Origin: Tamaricihabitans halophyticus
GTDB lineage: Bacteria > Actinomycetota > Actinomycetes > Mycobacteriales > Pseudonocardiaceae
Length of the DNA: 64,000 nucleotides
Direction of reading: 5' to 3'
Assembly: GCF_004340875.1 (NCBI RefSeq)
Contig: NZ_SLXQ01000009.1
Location: forward strand, 124,001-188,000
Position 1 is the first letter of the stretch; the number at the start of each line of letters is the position of its first letter. Below, piece by piece: positions 24,281 through 32,663 of the stretch. A program made the translations under genes and the position numbers. The notes beneath the pieces are model-generated. The model had not been told where the DNA came from. It did no database searches and saw only the letters and a list, made by a program, of their open reading frames with translations.

Positions 24281-26038
24281 ATGCAGTTCCACAAGTACGA
24301 CGTGGTGATCGTCGGCGCGGGCGGTGCCGGCATGCGCGCGGCGATCGAGTCCGGCCAGCGCGCCAGGACCGCCGTGCTGACCAAGCTCTACCCCACCCGC
24401 TCGCACACCGGTGCCGCGCAGGGCGGGATGTGCGCGGCACTGGCCAATGTCGAAGACGACAACTGGGAGTGGCACACCTTCGACACGGTCAAGGGCGGTG
24501 ACTACCTCGTCGACCAGGACGCCGCGGAGATCATGGCGAAGGAGGCCATCGACGCGGTACTCGACCTCGAGCGGATGGGGTTGCCGTTCAACCGGACCCC
24601 AGAGGGCAAGATCGATCAGCGCCGGTTCGGCGGGCACACCAGGGACCACGGCAAGGCCGCGGTACGCAGGGCCTGCTACGCGGCCGACCGCACCGGCCAC
24701 ATGATCCTGCAGACGCTCTATCAGAACTGCATCAAGCACGAGGTGGAGTTCTTCAATGAGTACTACGTGCTGGATATCAACCTGAGCACCGGCCCGGACG
24801 GCAACCAGGTCGCGACCGGGGTGGTCGCCTACGAGCTGGCGACCGGCGAACTGCACGTGTTCCAGGCGAAATCCATCGTGTTCGCCACCGGTGGCGCCGG
24901 CAAGATCTTCAAGACCACCTCGAACGCGCACACCCTCACTGGGGACGGGCTCGGCATCATCTTCCGCAAGGGGCTGCCCCTCGAGGACATGGAGTTCTTC
25001 CAGTTCCACCCGACCGGCCTCGCCGGGCTCGGCATCCTCATTTCCGAGGCCGTGCGTGGGGAAGGCGGCATCCTGCGCAACGCGGACGGCGAGCGATTCA
25101 TGGAACGCTACGCGCCGACCATCAAGGACCTCGCGCCACGCGATATCGTCGCCCGCTCGATGGTGCAGGAAGTGCTCCAGGGCAGGGGTGCCGGTCCGGA
25201 CAAGGACTACGTGCTGCTCGATGTCACGCACCTCGGCGAGGAAGTGCTGGAGAGCAAGCTGCCGGACATTACCGAGTTCTCCCGTACCTATCTCGGCGTT
25301 GACCCGGTGCACGAACCGGTGCCGGTGTACCCGACCTGTCACTACGTGATGGGTGGGATCCCCACCAATGTGCACGGCGAAGTGCTGCGGGACAACGAGA
25401 ACGTGATTCCCGGGCTGTACGCGGCAGGGGAATGCGCCTGCGTCTCGGTGCACGGCTCGAACCGGCTCGGCACCAACTCGCTGCTGGACATCAACGTGTT
25501 CGGGCGGCGAGCCGGGATCGCCGCCGCGGAGTACGCGAGCAACCACGAGTTCGTCGAGTTGCCCGATGAGCCAACCAAGCTCGTATCCGACCAGCTCGAG
25601 CTGCTGCTCTCGGAGCACGGTCAGGAGCGGGTGGCTGATATCCGCACCGAGCTGCAGCAGACCATGGACGCCAACGCTTCGGTGTACCGCACCGAGGACA
25701 CCCTCAAGCAGGCGCTGACCGACGTGCAGGCGCTCAAGCAGCGCTATGAGCGGATCACCGTGCAGGACAAGGGAAAGCGGTTCAACACCGACTTGCTCGA
25801 GGCCGTCGAGCTCGGCTTCCTGCTCGAACTTGCGGAGATCCTGGTCGTCGGGGCGCTCGCGCGTAAGGAGTCGCGGGGTGGGCACGCGCGGGAGGACTAC
25901 CCGAACCGCGATGACGTGAATTTCATGCGGCACACCATGGCCTACAAGCACGGCGGGGAAGGCATGCAGGCCGATATCCAGCTGGACTACAAGCCGGTGA
26001 CCTTCACCAGGTACGAGCCGATGGAGCGCAAGTACTGA
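24281..26038 (+). CDS. sdhA: Succinate dehydrogenase flavoprotein subunit
   Basis: A 585-residue catalytic subunit oxidising succinate to fumarate. GAGGAGMRAAIES is the FAD Rossmann loop. TRSHTGAAQGG carries the His that binds FAD covalently. FQFHPTGLAG, RGEGGILRN and HYVMGGIPTN line the dicarboxylate site, and GSNRLGTNSLLD follows. It is full length. Its TGA overlaps an ATG (TGATG) that opens a 28-codon frame leading to sdhB, an unusual arrangement because sdhA and sdhB often overlap or lie only a few bases apart. Confidence 0.97.
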   Translation: MQFHKYDVVIVGAGGAGMRAAIESGQRARTAVLTKLYPTRSHTGAAQGGMCAALANVEDDNWEWHTFDTVKGGDYLVDQDAAEIMAKEAIDAVLDLERMGLPFNRTPEGKIDQRRFGGHTRDHGKAAVRRACYAADRTGHMILQTLYQNCIKHEVEFFNEYYVLDINLSTGPDGNQVATGVVAYELATGELHVFQAKSIVFATGGAGKIFKTTSNAHTLTGDGLGIIFRKGLPLEDMEFFQFHPTGLAGLGILISEAVRGEGGILRNADGERFMERYAPTIKDLAPRDIVARSMVQEVLQGRGAGPDKDYVLLDVTHLGEEVLESKLPDITEFSRTYLGVDPVHEPVPVYPTCHYVMGGIPTNVHGEVLRDNENVIPGLYAAGECACVSVHGSNRLGTNSLLDINVFGRRAGIAAAEYASNHEFVELPDEPTKLVSDQLELLLSEHGQERVADIRTELQQTMDANASVYRTEDTLKQALTDVQALKQRYERITVQDKGKRFNTDLLEAVELGFLLELAEILVVGALARKESRGGHAREDYPNRDDVNFMRHTMAYKHGGEGMQADIQLDYKPVTFTRYEPMERKY

Positions 26039-26124
26039 TGACCGAGCTGGGGACGGCCAACTGGACCGCACGTGGCCGGACCGCACAGGCCTGGGCCGCC
26101 ACCGTCGCCGAGGGAGCGAGATGA
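26038..26124 (+). CDS. Candidate 28-residue protein bridging sdhA and sdhB
   Basis: An ATG overlaps the sdhA stop (TGATG at 26036-26040). The frame runs 28 codons and its TGA overlaps the sdhB start (ATGA at 26121-26124), filling the whole 82-bp gap. The product is MTELGTANWTARGRTAQAW plus nine more residues, soluble and mildly basic, with GC-rich third positions. A GGAG lies about 11 nt before the ATG, inside sdhA. It could encode a small accessory peptide, or simply act as a coupling frame that carries ribosomes to sdhB. Chance cannot be excluded. Confidence 0.4.
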   Translation: MTELGTANWTARGRTAQAWAATVAEGAR

Positions 26125-26921
26125 GTACCGCAGTTTCCGATAACGACACGTCCTCCGGTCCGCAACAGGCCGGCCCGAAGCCGCCGCCGGTGCCGGAGGG
26201 TTCGCGCACCGTCACGCTGAAGATCCAGCGGTTCAACCCGGAGTTCGACGAGGAACCGCGCTGGGAGAGCTACGACGTGCCGGCGCTGTCCACCGACCGG
26301 CTGCTGAACCTGCTGCACTACGTGAAGTGGTACCTGGACGGCACGCTGGCCTTCCGCCGCTCCTGCGCGCACGGTGTCTGCGGTTCGGACGCGATGCAGA
26401 TCAACGGCGTGAACCGGCTGGCGTGCAAGGTTCTGATGAAGGACATGCTCGCGCCACAGGGCAAACCGACGGTGATCACCATCGCACCGATCAAGGGTCT
26501 GCCGGTGCAGAAGGATCTCTATGTCGATATGGAGCCCTTCTTCGAGGCGTTCAAGGCGATCAAGCCGTACCTGATCACCTACGGCAACGAGCCGTCCAAG
26601 GAGCGCATCCAGTCCCCAGCGGACCGGGAACGCTTTGACGACACGACAAAGTGCATCCTGTGCGCCTGCTGCACCACGTCCTGCCCGGTTTACTGGGCCG
26701 ACGGGTCGTACTTCGGGCCCGCGGCGATCGTGAACGCGCACCGGTTCATCTTTGACTCGCGTGATCAGGGCGCGGAGGAACGGCTGGACATCCTGAACGA
26801 CGCGGAAGGCGTATGGCGCTGCCGCACGACGTTCAACTGCACGGATGCCTGCCCGCGTGGGATTCAGGTCACCAAGGCGATCCAGGAGGTGAAACGCGCG
26901 CTGCTGTTCAAGCGCGTGTGA
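26121..26921 (+). CDS. sdhB: Succinate dehydrogenase iron-sulfur subunit
   Basis: A 266-residue subunit carrying the three clusters. SCAHGVCGSDAM plus the later Cys in NRLAC hold [2Fe-2S]. CILCACCTTSCPVYW provides the [4Fe-4S] ligands, with its last Cys in DACPRG, and CRTTFNC contributes to [3Fe-4S]. The N-terminal 35 residues are a polar Pro-rich extension. The start is behind GAGGGAGCGAG. It passes electrons from SdhA FAD to the quinone site of SdhCD. Confidence 0.96.
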   Translation: MSTAVSDNDTSSGPQQAGPKPPPVPEGSRTVTLKIQRFNPEFDEEPRWESYDVPALSTDRLLNLLHYVKWYLDGTLAFRRSCAHGVCGSDAMQINGVNRLACKVLMKDMLAPQGKPTVITIAPIKGLPVQKDLYVDMEPFFEAFKAIKPYLITYGNEPSKERIQSPADRERFDDTTKCILCACCTTSCPVYWADGSYFGPAAIVNAHRFIFDSRDQGAEERLDILNDAEGVWRCRTTFNCTDACPRGIQVTKAIQEVKRALLFKRV

Positions 26922-27042
26922 GCCACCCGGTGGACACCGGACGTGAGATGGGTAACTTCCGGCACGTGAAGTATCCCGTATCGCGGTGATGGGCGTTGTA
27001 ACGTCGACCACGGTCCCGCGCGCCCAGCATCAAGGAGGATCC

Positions 27043-28131
27043 GTGGTCAACGCCGTCGTGTTCACCGAGCCAAACGCCGAGCCGGAAATTCACGATCTCC
27101 AACTCCCCGAGCTCGGACCGGCCGATGTGCGTATCCGTATCGCGGCCGCCGGCGTATGCCATTCCGACCTGTCGATGGTGAACGGCACGCTTGGCCCGGA
27201 GTTTCCGGTTGTTCCCGGGCATGAGGCATCCGGCACGGTCACCGAGGTCGGCTCCGCCGTGCGCCGAGTCACCGTCGGCCAGCGGGTAGTGCTCAACTGG
27301 GCACCTGCCTGCCGTTCCTGCTGGTTCTGTCTCAACCGGCAACCGTGGCTCTGCCGGACCGCGGAGGGTGTCGCCAGCGTCCAACGTGGACATTTGGCCG
27401 ACGGCACCGAGGCGCACGCGGCCGTGGGGGTCGGCGCCTTCGCCGAAGAGGTGGTGCTGCCCGAGCAGTACGCGGTGCCACTGCCGGACGGGGTGCCACT
27501 TGATCTGGCCGCGTTGCTTGGCTGTGCGGTACTGACCGGGATCGGCGCCGTGCGCAATACCGCGCGGGTGCGTAGCGGTGAGTCGGTTGTGGTCATTGGG
27601 CTCGGCGGGATCGGTCTTTCCGCGGTTATCGGCGCACGGCTCGCCGGTGCGGGCCCGATTATCGCCGTGGATCTCGCACCAGAAAAGGAAGAGCCGGCCA
27701 GGTTGGCCGGCGCGACGCATTTCCTGCGCGGTGATGCCAAGGTCGCCAAGGAGATTCGCGGTTACACCGGCCGGCGCGGCGCGGATCACGCCTTCGAATG
27801 CGTTGGCGCGCCTGCCACGATCCGACAGGCGTGGGACAGCGTTCGGCGTGGCGGACAGTGCACCGTGGTCGGCGTCGGCGGCAAGGATCAGCGGGTCGAA
27901 TTCAGCCCGCTGGAGCTCTTTCACTTCGCCAGGACGCTGACCAGCTCGGTGTATGGCGACTGCGATCCGGATCGGGATATCCCGATGCTGGCCGAACAGG
28001 TGGTGCTCGGCAGGTTGGATCTGGCCGGTCTGGTCAGCAGCCGGATCGGTCTGGACGGGGTGGCGGACGCCTTCACGCGGATGCGATCCGGCCAAGGCGT
28101 CCGCTCCCTGATCGAGCTGTCCGGGGCGTAA
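27043..28131 (+). CDS. Zinc-dependent alcohol dehydrogenase (MDR superfamily, class III-like)
   Basis: A 362-residue medium-chain dehydrogenase. Catalytic zinc residues are C39-H-S-D and H60-E61 in PGHEASG. The structural zinc is held by CRSCWFCLNRQPWLC. The NAD Rossmann loop is VVVIGLGGIGLSAVIGA. The pattern is that of actinobacterial class III-like or mycothiol/NDMA-type alcohol dehydrogenases acting on primary alcohols or on thiol adducts of formaldehyde; the precise substrate cannot be set. The GTG behind AAGGAGGATCC is chosen over upstream in-frame starts. It is a single gene after sdhB. Confidence 0.9.
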   Translation: MVNAVVFTEPNAEPEIHDLQLPELGPADVRIRIAAAGVCHSDLSMVNGTLGPEFPVVPGHEASGTVTEVGSAVRRVTVGQRVVLNWAPACRSCWFCLNRQPWLCRTAEGVASVQRGHLADGTEAHAAVGVGAFAEEVVLPEQYAVPLPDGVPLDLAALLGCAVLTGIGAVRNTARVRSGESVVVIGLGGIGLSAVIGARLAGAGPIIAVDLAPEKEEPARLAGATHFLRGDAKVAKEIRGYTGRRGADHAFECVGAPATIRQAWDSVRRGGQCTVVGVGGKDQRVEFSPLELFHFARTLTSSVYGDCDPDRDIPMLAEQVVLGRLDLAGLVSSRIGLDGVADAFTRMRSGQGVRSLIELSGA

Positions 28132-28142
28132 CCCGGCGGTCG

Positions 28143-28490
28143 CTATGTCCAGAACACGGCGAGTCCGACGTTCAGCACGACAAGGGCGCCGAGCGTCGGG
28201 GTGAACCAGCGCGGCGCGGCCGGTGCGCGCACCTTGGCGACGGCGAGACCGGCGATCGCTACCACGACCAGGATCTTGATACCGAGCTTCATATGGTCGT
28301 ACTCGGCGTCGGTGGCCGGCGCGAGCAACATCAGGGCCATCCCGGTAATCAGCTGTAGTCCGGCACCGTGCAGCCAGCCCTTGTTGACCGGCGCCGCCGA
28401 GCCGGCCTTGAGCTGGACGAAGACCATGCCGAAAAGCATGCCCATGCCGAGCAGGTGCAGGAATACGAGTAGCAGGCGAACGAACTCCAT
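28143..28490 (-). CDS. Small four-helix membrane protein
   Basis: A 115-residue integral membrane protein with helices at about 4-26, 43-58, 69-85 and 96-113. The pattern FVRLLLVFLHLLGMGMLFG with His12, plus WLHGAGLQLITGMALM, resembles small actinobacterial membrane proteins next to the SCO4848-type gene. Paired His in helices one and two could bind haem, which is speculation. It converges on the alcohol dehydrogenase gene with 11 bp between stops, and is probably co-transcribed with the SCO4848-type gene 32 bp upstream. Confidence 0.7.
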   Translation of the reverse strand: MEFVRLLLVFLHLLGMGMLFGMVFVQLKAGSAAPVNKGWLHGAGLQLITGMALMLLAPATDAEYDHMKLGIKILVVVAIAGLAVAKVRAPAAPRWFTPTLGALVVLNVGLAVFWT

Positions 28491-28522
28491 TGGCTGAGCC
28501 TCCTGGTAGTGGTGGGAACGCG

Positions 28523-28786
28523 TCAGTCAGAACCATCCTGGTGCGCCGCCGAACGCGTGCGCCTGCTTGCCGCGAAACCACGCCAGCCGAGCACACCGAT
28601 GGCCGTGCCGAGAATCAGCGAGACCACCGCGAGTAGGGCATGCACCAGGAAGTAGGTCGTGGGATTGCCCGCCGCGTCCCACGACCGATCGCCGCCCCAC
28701 AGATTGACCAGGAAATTCGGCCAGATCACCCATGACCACACTGCGAAAAGCAGGAGAAACACGGAGGCGCGGCGAGAAAGGATCAC
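28523..28786 (-). CDS. SCO4848-family small membrane protein
   Basis: An 87-residue protein with two transmembrane helices. The SRRASVFLLLFAVWSWVIWP and NLWGGDRSWDAAGNPTTYFLVHALL blocks match the actinobacterial family typified by Streptomyces SCO4848, which likewise sits beside a D-Ala-D-Ala carboxypeptidase gene and near sdh. Function is unknown; the position suggests an envelope role. The gene is divergent from the carboxypeptidase with 88 bp between, and a basic, polar C-terminal tail (SRRTRSAAHQDGSD) should lie in the cytoplasm. Confidence 0.8.
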   Translation of the reverse strand: MILSRRASVFLLLFAVWSWVIWPNFLVNLWGGDRSWDAAGNPTTYFLVHALLAVVSLILGTAIGVLGWRGFAASRRTRSAAHQDGSD

Positions 28787-28874
28787 GCTCCGCAGTATCC
28801 CCCGACCAATCGGACGCGAGACACACGCCCCCGGGTGAGCAAAATTACCCGCAGTATCTAGTTAGTCTGCCAGC

Positions 28875-30107
28875 GTGCCTTCCGCCACTCGCCGCAGCGC
28901 CGCGTTGCTGGTCAGCGTGCTGACCGCGGCCCTGCTCAGCCCACTGCTCGCGACACCGGCCGGCGCCCAGCAGGGCGAAACTGGCTGCCCGAACCAGGCG
29001 CAGCCGCCGCCACCAGTGAGTACTTCGGAAAAGCCGGCGCCCGGCCAGCCGAGCCCGAAACCATTGCCGGTGCCGGACGACCCGGCCGGCGGCCCACGGA
29101 TGGCCGAATGCGGAGCGGTACTGCCCGAGGGCGCGCCACCGCTGCCCGACCAGCTGACCCCGCGGTCGTGGGTGCTCACCGACCTGGACAGCGGCGAGGT
29201 GCTGGCCGCGTACAACCCGCATGCCCGGCATCGCCCGGCATCGCTGATCAAGGTACTGACCGCGCTGGTGGCCGCCGAGGAGCTCGATCCGAAGCAAGAA
29301 GTACGCGCCACCCAGGAGGACGCGAACCAGGAAGGCACCAGCGTCGGGTTGGTGCCCAACAACAAGTACACGGTCGACCAGCTGTTCAAATCGCTGCTGA
29401 TGTACTCGGGCAACGATGTGGCGCATGCGCTTGCCCGCGAACTCGGCGGTATTCCCACGGCATTGCGGAAGATGAACGACCGGGCGGCCGAACTCGGCGC
29501 GCGGGACACCCGCGCGGCCACCCCATCTGGTTTGGACGGACCGGGAATGTCCACTTCGGCGTATGACATGAGCTTGCTGATGCGCGCGGCCATGGATACT
29601 CCAGAATTCGTCGAAGCGGTAGGCACACCGCGGATGGACTTCCCTGGCAAGCCGGGCGAGCCAAGCTACGAGGTGTACAACGACAACAAGCTGCTCGGCA
29701 GCTACGCGGGATTTCTCGGTGGCAAGACTGGTTTCACCGATGACGCCCGGCATACCTACACGGGAGCCGCGGAGCGCGACGGCACGCGGATCGCGGTGAC
29801 GATGCTGCGCGGCGAGCAGCAGCCAGTGCGCATGTCGGATCAGGCCGCGCTACTGCTCGACTACGGATTCGGGCTGGCGAACCAGCAGGCCGAACCGGTT
29901 GGCGAGCTGGTCGACCCGAAACCAGAGCCCAGCCCGGACGTGACCCCTGCGGCCGCACAGGATGCCGAGACCAGCGCGCAATCGGCCCAGCAGGACGAAT
30001 CGCCGTTCGGCAACGCCGGTGGGCCGATCATCGCGCTCGCCGTGGTGGCGGTGGCGATCTACGGCCTGTTGTGGTTGCGCCGCAAGTCCAGAAACACCGG
30101 CCAGTAG
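28875..30107 (+). CDS. D-alanyl-D-alanine carboxypeptidase (peptidase S11, PBP5/6-like)
   Basis: A 410-residue exported penicillin-binding protein. A signal peptide (residues 1-31) is followed by a Pro-rich segment to about 90. The catalytic domain has S123-L-I-K126 (nucleophile Ser and base Lys), S178-G-N180 and K284-T-G286. A Pro/Glu/Ala-rich region precedes a C-terminal transmembrane helix (about 378-397) and a basic tail, so the enzyme is anchored to the outer face of the membrane. It trims the terminal D-Ala of peptidoglycan stems. A TAGTCT box at 28863-28868 sits 6 nt from the GTG start, suggesting a leaderless mRNA. C38 and C79 could form a disulfide. Confidence 0.94.
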   Translation: MPSATRRSAALLVSVLTAALLSPLLATPAGAQQGETGCPNQAQPPPPVSTSEKPAPGQPSPKPLPVPDDPAGGPRMAECGAVLPEGAPPLPDQLTPRSWVLTDLDSGEVLAAYNPHARHRPASLIKVLTALVAAEELDPKQEVRATQEDANQEGTSVGLVPNNKYTVDQLFKSLLMYSGNDVAHALARELGGIPTALRKMNDRAAELGARDTRAATPSGLDGPGMSTSAYDMSLLMRAAMDTPEFVEAVGTPRMDFPGKPGEPSYEVYNDNKLLGSYAGFLGGKTGFTDDARHTYTGAAERDGTRIAVTMLRGEQQPVRMSDQAALLLDYGFGLANQQAEPVGELVDPKPEPSPDVTPAAAQDAETSAQSAQQDESPFGNAGGPIIALAVVAVAIYGLLWLRRKSRNTGQ

Positions 30108-30113
30108 CGGCTT

Positions 30114-31160
30114 TCAGCGGCGCCGGCGGCGCAGGCGCACCGCGGCGATCGCACTGAGCGCGCCGGCACCGAAGAACCCGGCGGCCACCGGCGCGCTCGG
30201 TCCCCTTGGCACCCGCACCACCGGCTGGATCACCGCCGGGGGTGGCACGGGTACCGTCCTGACCAGATTCTCGCTGGCCGTCGCCGTCCACGCGGTGATG
30301 AACAGGACGAACTGCGAGACCAGGTTCGCGAATACCATCACACCGATGATCGGCCCGAACAGTGCACCAGTCGGCGAGGAGGTCACGCTCGCCAGGTAGA
30401 TCGTGCCAACCTGCTTGAGCACTTCGAAGCCGATCGCCGCGGCGATCGCGCCCTTGACCGCGCTGCGCGCGCTCATCCGCTTGCGGGGCAGCCTGGCAAT
30501 GACCCAGAGGAACACCAGGCAGCTCGCAACCAGCGAGAGCAGCACGGTCAGCACGCTGAGCAGGAATCGCGCGAAGGCTCCGTCCAGCCCGACGAGTCGC
30601 AGCAGCGTCCGTCCCAGCCCGCCGCCCGCGGCACTCAGTCCAAACGAGAGGACCATCGCGGCGCCAAGCCCGACCAGCGCGAGCAGGTCGTTCAACTTGG
30701 TGCGCAGGAACGGCAGCTCCTGCTTGTCCTGACCCCATTGCGCGGTCAGCGCGTCCCGCAGGTTGCCGATCCAGTTCAACCCGGAGTAGAGCGCGGTCAG
30801 CAGGCCGAGCACACCGACCGTGCCCGCGGAATCGAGCGCGGTGTCCACGACTTCGTTGATCGTGGCGCCGATATTGCCGGGCACCGCCTCGGTGATTGCT
30901 TCCTGTACCCGGACGAGTAGTTCCTCGTTGCCGGCCAGGATGAACGCGCCGACCGCGAAGGACACCATCAGTACCGGGAACAGGGAAAGCACGCTGAAGT
31001 AGGTGATCGCCGCGGCATAGTGCGTACCGTGCCGCTCGCTGAACGCCGATCCGGCGCGCACCAGGTGATCGAGCCACGGGTATCTGGTCCTTGCTCTGTC
31101 CAACTTGGACGGAGTTGGGGTTTCCTCGGCCGGCTTGGTGCCCTCGCTTGTCGCAGCCAC
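30114..31160 (-). CDS. YihY/virulence factor BrkB family membrane protein
   Basis: A 348-residue protein with six main membrane helices. GTHYAAAITYFSVLSLFPVLMV is the first helix with the family A-x-x-x-x-Y-F-x-x-L-x-x-x-P block. RDALTAQWGQ and GAIAAAIGFEVLKQVG follow, and GALFGPIIGVMVFANLVSQFVLF is the GPIIG-type block. A C-terminal basic stretch (RLRRRRR) follows the last hydrophobic segment. The family was misnamed as RNase BN; its true role in the envelope is unsettled. The gene converges with the carboxypeptidase gene and lies divergent to the remnant described next. Confidence 0.9.
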   Translation of the reverse strand: MAATSEGTKPAEETPTPSKLDRARTRYPWLDHLVRAGSAFSERHGTHYAAAITYFSVLSLFPVLMVSFAVGAFILAGNEELLVRVQEAITEAVPGNIGATINEVVDTALDSAGTVGVLGLLTALYSGLNWIGNLRDALTAQWGQDKQELPFLRTKLNDLLALVGLGAAMVLSFGLSAAGGGLGRTLLRLVGLDGAFARFLLSVLTVLLSLVASCLVFLWVIARLPRKRMSARSAVKGAIAAAIGFEVLKQVGTIYLASVTSSPTGALFGPIIGVMVFANLVSQFVLFITAWTATASENLVRTVPVPPPAVIQPVVRVPRGPSAPVAAGFFGAGALSAIAAVRLRRRRR

Positions 31161-31261
31161 CGCTGGACGTTAACCAGCCGCGCGGCTACCCGCAACGCGA
31201 GACACGCCGACCGCTGACCCAGCCAGCAGTTAGTGACATTTTAACTGTTCATGTAACAATC

Positions 31262-31584
31262 CTCTGCGAAGGGCTACTGACCGAGGACGAGGTACAAGAG
31301 CACAGCGGTTTCGGCGCAAAGCGCCTGGAGAGCGAGAACGAGTGGGACCGCGGCTTCCAAGGCGGCGGAGCGTCGATGGTGCAGTTAGTCATCGGTGCCT
31401 CCCCGCCCGGTAGGTCGCCGAGGATGGGGCGATCCCCGCATGCACGATCGGCGTCACTCTGCACGACGGTCCGCCACCCAACTTCCTGATGCTGACCGTC
31501 ATGCGGTCCAAAGAGGGCAGTAAGCCGTGCGATGGAGCGAAGGCGCTGGCGGAGATCGCCTACGACCGGCTGCCGGACGCCTGA
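31262..31584 (+). pseudogene. Frameshifted remnant of a DUF3558-like lipoprotein gene
   Basis: Between the BrkB and trpS genes two plus-strand frames join into one protein-like sequence. The first part, CEGLLTEDEVQEHSGFG then GGGASMVQLVIGASPPG, reads to about 31405. The second, VAEDGAIPACTIGVT then GSKPCDGAKALAEIAYDRLP, reads in another frame from about 31414 to a TGA at 31582. The CxxLLTxxEV start and the C-x-x-A-K-x-L-A-E-x-A-x-x-x-L-P end look like DUF3558-type mycobacterial/actinobacterial lipoproteins. A signal peptide and start codon are missing, so the gene is broken at both the 5' end and the frame. Confidence 0.5.
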
Positions 31585-31595
31585 GCTAACGGCGG

Positions 31596-32654
<1,059 letters not shown>

Positions 32655-32663
32655 TCACCAGGG

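Noticed and set aside
24212-26236. A 674-codon minus-strand frame opposite sdhA
   Set aside because: SdhA is certain on the plus strand. The antisense product has no family motif and is a by-product of GC-rich third positions.
26908-28596. A 562-codon minus-strand frame opposite the alcohol dehydrogenase gene
   Set aside because: The plus-strand gene has all zinc and NAD motifs and a perfect ribosome binding site, and the antisense frame also runs through two minus-strand genes in the wrong frame.
31227-31247. CAGTTA-N9-TAACTG inverted repeat before the gene remnant
   Set aside because: Short arms, and the downstream gene is broken, so any operator role would be obsolete.
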